From NCBI GenBank assembly GCA_907165135.1, contig OU015567.1, positions 9,987,001 through 10,051,000 on the forward strand: a DNA stretch of 64,000 nucleotides, given 5' to 3'. The DNA comes from Oikopleura dioica. Taxonomy: Eukaryota; Chordata; Appendicularia; Copelata; Oikopleuridae. The notes under the pieces were generated by a model, which was not told where the DNA came from, ran no database searches, and saw nothing but the letters and a program-made list of their open reading frames with translations. The stretch's first letter is position 1, and the number at the start of each line of letters is the position of its first letter. The translations under genes were made by a program, and so were the position numbers. This document shows, piece after piece, positions 44,315 through 55,661 of this stretch.

Positions 44315-44635
44315 TTACGAGTCGCAAGAGTTGATATTTTTTGACCGAAGGTGGCAATTTTTCCTGTTTATAAAAATATTGGCGAAGATAGGCTTCTTAT
44401 CATTTGGTTTTCGAAGACTGAAGAACGCATTTGAGTCCCCAAGGGTTGATTTTCTGCCTTACTTTCTAATTGGATTTAATATCAAGTTTTTGTCCCTTGA
44501 CTTGAAGAATATCAGGCTTTCTTCTATGATTTCATGGTGAATTGAAGTCCTTAGTTCTCGAATTAGTAGACTGCCAGACAATATCTCCTTGTAAAAGAAA
44601 AACGTTACAAGAGTGTGAAGAATCAATTTTCGCAT
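44315..44635 (-). CDS. small signal-peptide protein, unknown
   Basis: Exons 44463..44635 and 44315..44417 join in phase 2 over a 45-base GT-AG intron; 91 residues. N-terminus MRKLILHTLVTFFFYKEIL is hydrophobic and signal-like. The rest is basic (FFKSRDKNLILNPIRN, then RKPNDKKPIFANIFINR) and ends in a short Cys-containing tail. A TTAAATTCAG acceptor lies 11 bases before the ATG. Head-to-head with POMK, 284 bases apart. No family recognised; support is the clean splice and start context. Confidence 0.55.
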
Positions 44636-44919
44636 TTTCACGGTGTCTGAATTTAACATAAAGAGTTGAAAATTTAAATAATCCCCCTTGAAGATGTCGG
44701 ACGTGTGCGGAGGGCGCTCGCACGCCCAAAACGCTATGCGGCGAAGAAGATGAGCGCCCGAATAATGAGTTTTCACGAACAGCCAAATATTCATACATTT
44801 TTACAAAATTAGCTATGTGATACTGGATTTCTAATGGAAACTAGTGAGAGAAACAGAGAATTTAACCGAACACTAAAGATTTTCAATCGACTAAATACTT
44901 ATTATGAAAAAGAGGAGCC

Positions 44920-47174
44920 ATGAACAGAAACTACTATCGAAGAAAAAGAGCTCGACGAAAAAGAAGTCAAGAAAATATTTGCTTTGGGTTCTAAAATATG
45001 TTAATTATTCGTTAGAGCCTTTAAAGTAAAGCATTTTATAAAAAAGTTCTTTTTTAAACGATCAATTATATTCATGATAGAACCAATTTAAAGAGCTCAA
45101 CTCTTGTAGCATTTGTAATTGTGTTAATATGTCTGGCACTGCACTTCAAATATCATTCCTTTTTGATGATTTATCAGGTAACTCTTTACTCAGACAATGA
45201 ATACTGAGAGCGTCCGAAATAATCGCTTGTTTCAGGAGAAATTGACGGAATTGTCTCCCTACGCGCGGAATTCGAGGCCGTTGAAATTACCCCCGGTCGC
45301 GTATGAACACGGCGCGGCGCGGGGCGAAGACCGACCGGTGCCAACGGTAAGCCATTCTCTGAAGCTGACCGAGCGCAAGCCCGGCCAGATAAATGCTGTG
45401 CATTCGATTACGTAGATTACACCCTTTAAGCCAGGGCGTTGCGAAATCAAAACCGAATGAAACGTATTACTTCAAAGCTGTTGAGCTCTGTGCAGCTCTT
45501 TAATCGTTATAGAAAGTCGACTTATTTTGCTCTTACGTAATCTAAAATCTGCCTTATCAGAGATATTTCCATTCATTTTCGTGCAAAATAACATTGCTTA
45601 CTAATGATTCGTTATTTTTGAAGGAAATGAACTCGGCGCTAAACAACGTCGTTGAAAAATACGAGTCCATCATCAAAAACTCCACTAGGTGGGTCTACAC
45701 ATCCTTGGAGGCCTACAAGAACATGGAAAAAGTCGGCAGTAATTTCTTCGCTCAGAACAAAGACTTGACAATTTATCCGAATTGGCGCGGATGTTCGAAG
45801 GGATTTTTCAAAGTTGATGGGATGAGTTCCTGCTTCGCCTGGTTGACCTGCGAAGATCTCAAGGATATTAAAATCGAGAGAAGAATCAATCATGGACTTG
45901 GGAAAGAAGTATTCGAAGCTGACTGGAATGGAAATACCGTTGCGTATGTTCGGCTCAGGCCGGAAAGACTTCATCAAGGCAGAGTTCATAATTGAATTGC
46001 TTGAGTTAAAAATTAGCGAGTAAGCAAACTCCTCTTTTGAATTCTTATAAAGAACCCATTCGTTCACGCGTGAGAACAGGGATTGAGAACTTGATACGGC
46101 TGAATCCGTCCCCCTATGTCACCCAAGGACCGGGCTTCTGCCTCGAGGTAAACTGAGATAATCCAGCTGTTGATCCTCAGGATAGAAACTCGTGTGCAAT
46201 CAAATTTCGCCGATCGTGCAAATAATAGTGCTCATATTATCTTTCGCAATGACCTTGGCACATTCACTAGTAACCCTATTGGCAATAGGCTATTGCATCA
46301 TTAAAAAACAAAAAAGAGGATAAGCCCATTGAAAGTACTCGGATACTGCTTCGAGGGGCAGAACTCGATAATGATCTCTGAGCTGGCTCCACTTGGAGAT
46401 TTACGGGATTTCGTCGGTTCTCAGGTACAGTTTTCTCCGGTTTGTAATTTATTAAACTCGCATCGTCGATATTTCTGTCATATTTAAAATATATCGCTAG
46501 AATTACGCCGAGCTTGACCGTCTGGGACGCCTTGGAGTTGTCATTCGTCTTGCACGAGTTTTCGCTTTTATGCATAACTCGCCCATCGGAAAACGAGTCA
46601 ATTGCGATATGACTAAGGTATGAGTTTATATCTCAGCTGCGATTCATAACAATTTATAAATTCTAATCATTTGTTAGATAACTCGAGCGCTGAGTCAATT
46701 CCTGGTCACTTCGGACTTCCGAATCGTCGCTAATGATCTTGGTAAGCGATTTCTGCCTTTGATATTCTAGCAAAAGTTAAGATGACCTGCCACTGGTGAA
46801 CCGAGAAGAGAACAAACTTGCCAACTGCACTTGGGGAAAAATAGAAGATCGTGACCCGATCTTTCAAGCGCCCGAGGAGCGACTCCATCATACGTCCATA
46901 CCAAATCCTTTTGACGAAAAAGCAGATGTTTGGAAGCTCGCGAACATGACCTACACAATCATGTATCGGGTACGGTTCTTCATTTCAGTTGAAAATCTAA
47001 TGGCTTTTCTAGTCGGTCTCACCATCCAAAAAGAAAGGAATCGACGAGCTAATGGCTCCGCTGGAAGATTTTCTCGGCCGCTGCCAGTCTCAAAATCCCG
47101 ATGATCGACCAACTGCAAAAGAAGTTGTCATCGAATTAATCGAGCAATACAAAAAAGCAGCCAATTTCCTTTGA
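44920..47174 (+). CDS. POMK: protein O-mannose kinase (SGK196), one frameshift
   Basis: Eleven exons: 44920..44987, 45081..45177, 45236..45346, 45624..46019, 46075..46147, 46181..46191, 46325..46424, 46501..46617, 46678..46741, 46782..46969 and 47013..47174; about 461 residues. A basic N-terminus, then a signal anchor (STLVAFVIVLICLALHF), give type II topology. Kinase-like features match POMK: CFAWLTCEDL, VLGYCFEGQNSIMISELAPL, FAFMHNSPIGKRVNCD, VTSDFRIVANDLDDLPLV and QNPDDRPTAKEVV. POMK phosphorylates mannose on alpha-dystroglycan. The frame must shift between VAYVRL and GRKDFIKAEF near 45950 with no intron available. The 11-base exon at 46181 and the flanking 33-base intron are the least certain parts. 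Confidence 0.85.
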
Positions 47175-47445
47175 CAAATGTCTTTTTTCCGATCTTTCTT
47201 TCGTCCTATATTCTTCAACATACATTTGTCCATCAAAAATTGCTACAGCACCTTATTTATAAAAGGATAAATAAATACAAGTCAAAGATGATATTGATAC
47301 GTGTGTTTATTACTTTTAAATTGGGGAATGTGAAAGTAAACTTTGTTGTTTCTTGAAAAGTTTGGCAGTAAAATCCGCGCTGGTGAAAGATCTAAATTGA
47401 GAGAAAAAGAGAGTTCTTAGAAGATCCTGAACTTGGGGGAATTCT

Positions 47446-48725
47446 TCAGTTAGCTAGCCAGCGCATTTTGAGAAGCTCGACGAGCTCGATTCTGTCAGCT
47501 GGCTCGAGTTGAACCAGTCCATCGACTACTTCACGCGCTTCTTTGGAGACTTCAGTGGCGGAATCGAAGTCGATCGTGCCAGAAATGATGAGTTGTCTGG
47601 TAGTTTCGACGGTAGGGTTCCTCTTGTCGCCGACGAAAGGAGGGTAGCCGGTTAGGAGCTAGAAAAATATAGACCAGCCTTGATTGCACTCAAAAATACC
47701 TCAAAAGCGATGCATCCAAGGGCCCAGTGATCAATTTTCTTGTCGTGGGAGACACCATTTAGCATTTCTGGGCTAGAAAAACCTCTTATTTTTCAACGTT
47801 TTTCATGATTTTTTTACCTCAAGTAATCCATGGTGCCACAAAATGTCTGCCGCCTGCTCTGGGGCGTGAAAACACACCAACCAAAGTCGGCGAGTTTGAC
47901 TTCGTTGTTGCGCCCGAGCAAGACGTTTTCCGGCTTGAGATCGCGGTGGATAACGTTGAGCTTATGAATGTAGTCCAATCCCTCTGCGATTTCACGGACG
48001 TAACGGGCCGCTTCTACTGACTCGAATTTTTTCTCTTCCTAAATAAGGGATTTACTAACTAATCCGACCAAAGATGTCCATCACTCCCTTTTAGAAATGA
48101 TTGCAGAAAGAACTCCAACTGTTGGAGTCCAACAGCTCGAGAACTTTCAGCCAGAAAGTAGGGAAAGCCGCGTATCGCGCGGCTAAAATGTCGATCACAT
48201 CGATTCAGATGAAAATAAAAACAACGAGATAGACATCCCCAATTCTTCCAGTTGAGTTTAATAGATTCTTCAGAAGAAATTGAAAAGTACCTTTAGCTTT
48301 GTGAAAAGATTGCCGTTTTTGCAGTACTCAAGAATTATGTAAACGCGTCGGTCGTCGTGAAAGTACCCGTACAGTCGGCAAATGTTCTTGTGTTTGATAT
48401 GAGATTGGATTTCAACCTCTCGTCGCACTTGGTGCTGCAGGTTCGCTTCTTTGATCTGATTTTTGAACATAACTTTCAACGCTAGAATAATAATTTCAAA
48501 GAGGGTTTTTAGGATAGCTTTCTTACCGACAACATATCCAGACTTGGTCTCTTTGGCGCAGTAAACATGTCCGAATCTTCCTTTTCCAAGCGCCTTTCCC
48601 ATGCTAAAATCGCCAATTTTCCACGATTTAGTAGCAGCTCCGCCTGTTGGCTTGTTCTCTTTGTTGTCTCCATCTTCGTTTTTTACAGAATTCTCCAGTG
48701 GCTTCGAATTTTCCGACACTGACAT
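47446..48725 (-). CDS. AURK: Aurora kinase
   Basis: Exons 48527..48725, 48291..48481, 47818..48038, 47700..47772 and 47446..47658; 298 residues. Glycine loop [13 protein letters not shown], then the beta-3 [10 protein letters not shown] with catalytic Lys, [20 protein letters not shown], catalytic loop [12 protein letters not shown] and the Aurora-type [19 protein letters not shown] (activation threonine in SRRQTF). The C-lobe ends in [13 protein letters not shown]. The short N-terminus (about 40 residues) and length resemble Aurora B/C, though invertebrate chordates often have one Aurora that covers A and B roles. The intron 48039-48290 (252 bases) is longer than its neighbours and has a small palindrome, CTCCAACAGTTGGAG. 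The final Pro-Pro-Glu of the APE-like motif reads SPE. Confidence 0.92.
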
Positions 48726-49862
48726 TATTCGTCAATATTTAGCTCTAAAAATAAAAAAATTGGTAGTTTTCTTCAGTTTGAAAGCGCGAAAATGGAGATT
48801 CGTGAACTGATTTTTCGGCCGTTGAAGAGTCAAATATGAAAAACAGATGGAGAAAAGCGATAAATCTCACAAATAACCCTTATTCTCTCAAAAGCGAAAT
48901 ATTCAAAGCGATTTGCCAAGAAAAAAGGGGTTTCAGTTGAAAATTGAAAAAGCATCTTTCAAAGTTGAACTTCTTTCTGAGTCAACAGGACCTCCTGAAA
49001 ATATTCAAGAGCGACCTTTTTGGTCTATCACATGCAGTGTGTTTCTATTCTATCGCTGTGCATTATTGTTTCAGACGAATCATACACGAATGTGATTCGT
49101 AGAAATCCCCGAAATATACCCATAAAGAAATTCGGGTCCATATCCAAGTTAGCAACCACTGCAATCGCTATATTTCCGCATAGACTACTGCACTTTCAAA
49201 ATTGATGTCAGTGTAAATAAATCCTTGAGAACCTTATAGACACTCTATTCTAGAATTTTCCTAGAAAATTAGCAAAATGTGATGCAACTTTCTTCGCAAT
49301 TATTTCAAGAAGGAATGATCTAACAAAAACTATCGTCGACAGTATTCAGGATCAGTCTCTTCTCTTCGTTCGAGCCTCCAAAATGGCATGATATCTCTCG
49401 TGAAAGGAAAAATGTTGGTTCGGGTTTGGTGGTTCATTCTGCGCTGTGCGAAATGTGGTCGCTGATTGGCCGGTCCGTGGCTTCCACTCACCACTCTCAA
49501 TTTCTCAAGCTCTCCCGTTTTTTCAACCGAGCTCAACGAAATAGGCGGCTCATCGGATAGGGCTCAACCCTTTTTCCGAAACGGCAGAAAATTCCAAATA
49601 GTGAATTTTCGGAATTTCGGAAAACTCAAAAATTCGTGCCGTGAAGAAACGAAAATCAAAGTAAATCTCCGTTCAACTTTCTTCGAAGAAAAGCGTCGAT
49701 TACAGTCGAAAAAAGACTCAACAGCCAAAAGAAAAGCTAAAATTGAAAAGAAGCAAAGATTAGAGAATACAAATCAGAATCAAGAAATCTGCGATTCTAG
49801 AGCGTGCTGAAGAAAAAAAGAAAAGCAAAAACGCGAAGCAGAAATAGAAGCAGAACAATCAA
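48726..49862. other. intergenic upstream of Aurora
   Basis: About 1.1 kb. A minus-strand ORF 49330-49536 is protein-like (RDIMPFWRLERREETDPEYC) and may be the last exon of a small unidentified gene, but no start exon was found. The plus strand 49640-49830 is Lys/Glu-rich and low-complexity. Confidence 0.35.
49330..49536 (-). CDS. possible small gene, last exon only
   Basis: Open frame of 68 codons with normal stop and balanced composition; no ATG at its 5' end except an internal one near 49437. An upstream in-frame stop lies close by, so a splice acceptor or a short protein from the internal ATG would be needed. Unrecognised. Confidence 0.3.
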   Translation of the reverse strand: MSSVEKTGELEKLRVVSGSHGPANQRPHFAQRRMNHQTRTNIFPFTRDIMPFWRLERREETDPEYCRR

Positions 49863-50373
49863 ATGGACCTGATTGATGACTCGGTTTTCGGAACTAGCGA
49901 TACAGGAGGTACTGTATTTTTTTCTCGCTGTTACGGGTCTTGAATTTCGGAAGGGATTAAAAAGTTGTTATTACAAACATTAAGCAGTCTATTTTTCGTT
50001 CTTAGCGACTCCAGGTGCGTATTATCTATAAATATCTGCATATACGAAATAAGCATAAAATGGTGGCATTTTCTAACATCAAGGAATTACTGTATCCCCG
50101 TCCTTTTGTAAGAACCGCGGTTCAGAGACAGGAAATTAAAGAAAGGAATATTTTCAGATTCTATTGGATTAATTCTTTCTACATTCTTTTAATTATTCAT
50201 TTACAACTTATGATTGTGCTAGAACCTGCGTTGAAATATTCTTAATTACCATCTGTGGCTAACACGTCGCTAATTACAGTGAACCAGTGGTTCGTTCCTG
50301 CTCCTTTTTAGAGGCGAAATTGCCCCCCAGTCGCGAATTCAAAAAACTTCTTTCAATTAATCCTTATTGATCC

Positions 50374-51070
50374 ATGTCTAACAACGAAAATGCTAATTCC
50401 TACAACCAGGCCCACCAAGCTTTTTCAACCTGGTTCGGTTCTCCAGAGTGGTCGCTTTTTGGTTCGATCCTTTTTTGAAAGAAAAAAGGAACATGCAACC
50501 GGAAACACTAGCAGCGCTAATTGGGGACGGGGACCAAATCATTCTCGGTCATTTTTTTCGGAACGATCCACCAAAGAGTGGTCACCCTCGAGTTGAGCTT
50601 GAAAATATTTTTTTTCCTCGGACAGACGGGACTGTCTCTGTCTCGCTGAAAAATGAATGTCTTCAGTGATTTTTTTAGTTGTCTCAGATGTTTGTTACGA
50701 TCAAGGTTACGGAAGCAACTTGGATTTCCTGACAGAGCCGAGTTATGGCATCGGAACCGAGCCAAGTTATGAAACAAAGAATGAAGATTCGCCGATTTCG
50801 TACGGAAATGGAAACAATTTCTTGAGTTATGGACAGCCACAAGAAGGTTAGACAAAATATCCTCAATTTCCTCATTTCCTTTTTTCAGTGAACATCTATG
50901 GAAACAATCTTCAATACAGCCAAAATCAGAATCAACAAACTAACCAGCACTTACACCATCAACAGAATCAGTTGTTTCCGGAGCAGAAGAATGAGCCCGA
51001 GCCTGAAGAAGTGAGGTTAGAGGATGATCCAGAATTTCAGGCACGGCTTCATTTTTCATTGAATTCTTGA
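50374..51070 (+). CDS. Q/N/Y-rich low-complexity protein, upstream cistron of TBPL1
   Basis: Exons 50374..50461, 50679..50846 and 50889..51070 join in consistent phases; about 145 residues. Composition is strongly Gln/Asn/Tyr/Ser/Gly with repeats of EPSYG-like and YGNGNN-like motifs and a QNQNQQTNQHLHHQQNQ tract, ending in an acidic stretch. This resembles transactivation or prion-like domains such as the N-terminus of TBP, but there is no folded domain. Its stop is 15 bases before the TBPL1 ATG. Possible extra 5' exons at 49863-49908 and 50006-50014 (nine bases) have good splice sites and a Met start but no consistent path to this reading frame. Confidence 0.5.
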
Positions 51071-51085
51071 CTTTGATGATCAAGA
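51071..51085 (+). promoter_or_regulatory. 15-base intercistronic junction before TBPL1
   Basis: Only fifteen bases separate the stop codon from the TBPL1 ATG. ATGATCAAG ends one base before the ATG and can serve as a trans-splice acceptor, although its pyrimidine tract is weak. If the acceptor is used, the two cistrons are one operon with an almost absent spacer. Confidence 0.45.
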
Positions 51086-51966
51086 ATGAGCCAAAATGAG
51101 AACAGTAAACCTCAAGTGACAATTTCCAACGTCGTTACAAATTTCCGCTGTCGTTGCCACCTTAATCTACGAGTCATTGCCCAGAAAACAAAACATGTAA
51201 TTTACAAACGGTACGATTGTTATCCTTCACCTTCATTTCAACCTCTTTCTTAGCGACCAGGGAAAGCTGATGATGAAAATGCGCACTCCTCCGATGATGG
51301 CGAATATTTGGTCGTCTGGGAAAGTGGTTTGCCAAGGGGCGAAATCGGAGCAAGACGCCAAAAAAGGATCAAGAACGTAAGCCCAATAAAGCCAGGCGAG
51401 ATCAACTTTTAAAACTGAAAATTAGCTTCGCGCGGATGATCCAACAATCCGGCTTCCCAAACGTAAAAGTCTCAAACTACAAAGTTGTCAATGTCCTGGG
51501 CAATTGTCGAGTACCCTTTGCGCTGGATATTATGCAGTTTTCAGTGGTAAGAGAATCGAGAAAGAAGAATATGTCACCTTAAAAACAGAGAATCTTAATT
51601 ACTAGGTTTTGTGATTTTTTAGGGGTGGTTTTATAAAAAGAACCCTCTCTAAGCAAGTGAAATTTAGGATAACTCTGGACCAAACCTTACTTACGAACCA
51701 GAGCTTCATCCCGCTGTAAATTTCAGACCTGGAAACGGAGCAACTCTCAAAATCTTCAGTACTGGAGCGTTAACGATCCTTGGAAAGGTAAGCCTTGACT
51801 TGGTTACTGTAAGAGTTGCTTGGAACAGTGAGCTAAACCTTCCATTCAGAACGTCGAAACAGTGGAGAAAGCTCTGGAAATGAGCTACCCTCTGCTGTAC
51901 CCTTACCGACGTGATTCCCAGCAAGGTGACGTTGATGACATCAACTCGGACATCGAAGAGTTCTAG
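51086..51966 (+). CDS. TBPL1: TBP-like factor TBPL1 (TLF/TRF2)
   Basis: Exons 51086..51210, 51254..51376, 51426..51546, 51668..51787 and 51850..51966; 201 residues. Both TBP core repeats are present: repeat 1 VTISNVVTNFRCRCHLNLRV, IYKRDQGKLMMKMRTPPM, NIWSSGKVVCQGAKSEQDA; repeat 2 YKVVNVLGNCRVPFALDI, TYEPELHPAVNFR and LKIFSTGALTILGKNVE. The RCHLNLR..A..(K)HVIYKR pattern and loss of the TATA-contacting phenylalanines place it with TLF/TRF2, which acts in TATA-less transcription and germ-line or embryonic programmes. The C-terminus is acidic. An alternative donor GTGACG at 51924 can join in phase to an orphan exon at 53171-53283. Confidence 0.92.
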
Positions 51967-53473
51967 AGCTCTAGAATTACACCAGTTCAAGTTCGAAAAG
52001 ACCCAGACGCGGAAAAAAACTAAACCCTTCAAGACCGGGATTTCCAAAAAAACAAAAACACCCAAATTTTTATTTTATTTTGTTTACTTTTCAAGCGAAT
52101 ATTCAAATTTTCTACAAAAATCCAAAACCCAAAAAAATGAAACTGATATTTTAAAATCGTCTCGTTTTCAATTTTAAGAATTATAAAAAGCAAAATTCTC
52201 GCATGAAATGATAAGATCATCGTTCTGTCAACAAAGACTTCCCCCAAAAAACAAACCGTTTAGCCTTATATTTTTTAATTTTTTTCGCTTTTCAAAAAAG
52301 GGTCAGATTATATAAAATTCTTGCCTACCTTAAAGTACCCTTTTGACCCTTCTAGTTTTTATTTTTTCTTTCTAAAGGCGATATCACTGTGCATGAGTTG
52401 CCTTGGAGAAATCTTTAGTTGCGCTTTTTAGACAATTTTCTTGAAGTTGATGGTTTGATATGCTTTTCATTGTGGCTATGTTTGAGTAGAAAAATAGAGG
52501 TTTGGCTCTGTGTTCCAATTAAAAACTGTTATTTTTGTTTTCAGCCAATCAGAGTGTTTAAATTTCCTTTAGGGACATCAAAATTGAAATTTGGTCGCCC
52601 TATTTTACCATCATATTTTCTATAAAAGGGATTTAGCCTCGATCTGAGAGCATATGGTATCAATTTCTTGAAACAGCTTGTTACAAGATTCACACTTTTC
52701 CTCAAGATATCCTGAAACGTTCAACCCTTCAATACTTATTTATGAACCACAAAGTTTGGAGCACGAAAAATGCACCTAAGGCCTCTAACCAGTGGTATCA
52801 CAAAACTAATTTATCAACCCGCTTGTCGCTGTAAATTTAAAATTAAATCTTGTTTAAAAGACCTGGTTTTCTTTATTTGAGAAAGGTGGCAGTGCCGTGG
52901 CACCCTATTTCAATCTTTTTAGATTTTGAGTAAAACATAAAAATGCCAAAAATGTCTTAATTTAAAATGAAAAAACCTATCGTATATTATATTATATCTA
53001 CCGAAAAAACAACAACTGTGCGTAGAAAAAACCATTCATGGACCAGAAATACTGTTATGTCATGTTAAAAAAACTTTCTTTTACGTTCAATCGTAGAATT
53101 AATATTCTTCCTGTGACATAAAAAAATATTTTTAATGATAATAATACTTTTGATTAAAGCTGTTTTTCAGATGAAAATGAAGTCGAGAAAGACCTCGTAA
53201 ACGGACAAGAAGAATTCGATGGATTCATTGAGCGATGTAGAAGCGGACAGAGATTCCTGAAAAGAATTATGCTTGAAAAATAATATTGATAAAATGACTA
53301 CTATCATCGATATTAATATATTACTAAAGATACGGCCTCCCCTTATTAAACTATCATTTTAAACCGATATTTTATCTGTCTGTTACTTATATTACCATTA
53401 TTTAACTCCAAAAAGATTCAAAAATGTTAAATTACAGCTAAATCCAAATATAATCATCTTTGATTTTAAGAAA
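51967..53473. other. AT-rich region between TBPL1 and E2F7/8
   Basis: About 1.5 kb. One clear coding-like block at 53171-53283 follows a TTTTTCAG acceptor and ends in a stop; see the separate entry. The remainder has short ORFs only and no recognised repeat. Confidence 0.4.
53171..53283 (+). CDS. orphan terminal exon, possible alternative C-terminus of TBPL1
   Basis: Acceptor GTTTTTCAG, then two bases and 36 codons plus stop in one frame, acidic then basic (GQEEFDGFIERCRSGQRF). It requires a phase-1 donor. The GTGACG inside TBPL1 exon 5 at 51924 is phase 1 and on the same strand, so an alternative isoform with a 1.25-kb intron is possible. No other upstream exon was found. Inference only. 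Confidence 0.4.
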
Positions 53474-55661
53474 ATGAAAACGGACTCGCCTCACTCTGGT
53501 CTTCGACTCTTGTCCGAAGCTATTTCGCCTCATATGCGCGTGAGTACATTATCTATCGACAGTTAAACAAGACACTTACAGTCTCATGACTCGAATTCAT
53601 TTTTTCTTTGATTGAAAAACATTCCTAGGAGCTGGCGAAAAAGGAAGAGGAGCAACTCATCGCGGAATCGCTTTCGAGGGAGTCAGTTATCAAAGAAACG
53701 CCGAAAGAGCAAGTTGAGCAACGAAACGTTGGGAAGAGAAAACTTTTCGAAGCCGAATTGATGAGCGAAGGAAGCTCTCAGGGATCAAATCAGGATGAAA
53801 AAGAAGCAAGTCTCACGCGCAGCTTGGACAAAATCGTAGAGAGATTTCTTGAGCGCTTTAGCGATAAAGAAAACGAACAATTTACGTTGATGGACTTGGA
53901 ATTCACCGCTGTGAAGAGACGCATTTATGACGTGATTAATGTTCTTGAAGGTAGGGATCAGTATTAAAGAGGCAGCTTTTGATACTAAATATTCAGGAGT
54001 CGGGTATATTCAAAAGTGGCAAAAGAAGAACTCGTACTTATGGACGTCCAAGGCAACGATGGAGGAAAAGATCTTGAAAATCCGCAGATCTGCCAATGTG
54101 GACTCTCAGAACCAAGATCTTGTCGCTACCATCGCTCACAGGTAAATTGTTCTTCCCTTTTTCTCTCCCTATTTGGTTTCTTTTCAGTATCGTCGCAAAA
54201 GATGAAACCTTCGACGATTTAACGAGCCATTCTGACAACTCTCACCTGGAGGCTTCGGATTCATCCCTCCTCAACATTTCTGAGCTTTCCAACTCATCTC
54301 TTGACTCATCAAGTTTCTCTTCCTCTTGCTCCAAATCGTCGAGTATGACGAAGAATTTGTCCAACCTAACTGTTCGCTTCATTTCCCTCTTCTTCCGAAT
54401 CAGCCCTGTAAATTGGTAAGCAACAGATATATTAGGGTAGACATCAAAAAATTGCTTCAAGGACATTGACTCTTGACGAAGCAGCAGAGCGACTCGTTGC
54501 TGATAGCGGAGAATTGGACCTAACAGCCGCTTCCAAGTCTCGCATCGCCTCGATAAAGCGTCGTTTATACGACATTACGAATGTGTTTTTGGCACTTGGT
54601 CTTATTGAAAAAGTGCAAGTAACGTACGGCGCTGGAGTTCATTTACAACGCAAGTCAGCCTATCACTGGATCGGTGCGACTTCTGTCAGTTCCGCCGACA
54701 AGACGGGCTCGAACAGTACTTCGAAGACTGTACTCGAAGACGGTAAGGATTTAAATTAAATAAAGCATTGTTTATAATTGTGTTATTTTCAGTAACGCAC
54801 TTACAGCAAAAGAACTCGATCGATCGTCAGTGTCAAACGAGTCCGAGCCTGTTGCGTTCGCTGATCGCCGACATCCACGCTGAACTCGACGAGGCGCGAG
54901 CTCATGACTCAATTAGCTTGTCTCTCAACTGCCCCACATGCCTCAACCAGCTACACAGACAGATGCCGGCTCTGTGTCCCCATTGCAGATCTCACTTGCC
55001 CGCAGCTACTAACGCTGCTTTATCAGAGTCTTCCAATTCCCTTCTTTCTACAAAGCAAAAACTCTGTAAGTAAAAAACCTACCCTTTCTCCTATCATTCG
55101 CTACCGCGTTTTACTCCCATTTCTAGTGTTTTCACCGCTGCCTTCTTCCCCAATTGCCTCGAGCGACGGCCCCTGCCGTCGTCAATTGACTTCGACACCG
55201 CTGGCTGGTGTCTCAAAAATAGCTTCAAACTTTTGCAAACTCTCCTCTGCTACACTTTCTTCCGGCACTTTCGCTGCTAATAGAAAACGAAAATCCTCGG
55301 CGCCCGTTTTTTCTACAAGAATGCCCCCCAATTTCAACAACCCCAACGCTGCGATTCCCCGAAGTTCTTTCATGTCTACTTTGGTAACTAATAAGGTAAG
55401 GGACTATCCTTTGCGAATATAAGTTGATCCTTCAAGAAACCGTTGGCATCAAAAACTCTTAATTTCGCCTCCCCCATTGCGCCAAATCACGAGATCAACC
55501 GACAACGAAAACCTTCACGAAACGGGGCGAATGTACACTTCCTCTTGCCAATGGAGGTGCATCTACCTTCATCGCCAAAACGTATCAAAGACGACTCCGG
55601 TCTTGGCCCCTCGCCCTCTCTCCTTCCACCTAATGCTCTTAACCCCGCTAAACCAACATAA
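53474..55661 (+). CDS. E2F7/8: atypical E2F transcription factor (E2F7/8) with two DNA-binding domains
   Basis: Exons 53474..53539, 53629..53950, 53997..54141, 54188..54415, 54462..54742, 54793..55065, 55127..55395 and 55437..55661; 602 residues. Two winged-helix DNA-binding domains, each with the RRxYDxxNV recognition helix: FTAVKRRIYDVINVLEGVGY in the first and SIKRRLYDITNVFLALGLIE in the second. No dimerisation or Rb-binding region, as in E2F7/8, which act as repressors without DP partners. The linker is Ser-rich. In exon 6, after the second domain, there is a compact CPTC-x11-CPHC pattern that could bind zinc, not part of the vertebrate proteins as I know them. The C-terminus is Ser/Pro-rich with basic NRKRK, a likely nuclear signal. 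Confidence 0.92.

Noticed and set aside
54904-55422. Long plus-strand ORF of 172 codons across E2F7/8 exons 6-7
   Set aside because: Crosses a clear GT-AG intron and conflicts with the frame that carries the zinc-like motif and C-terminal exons.
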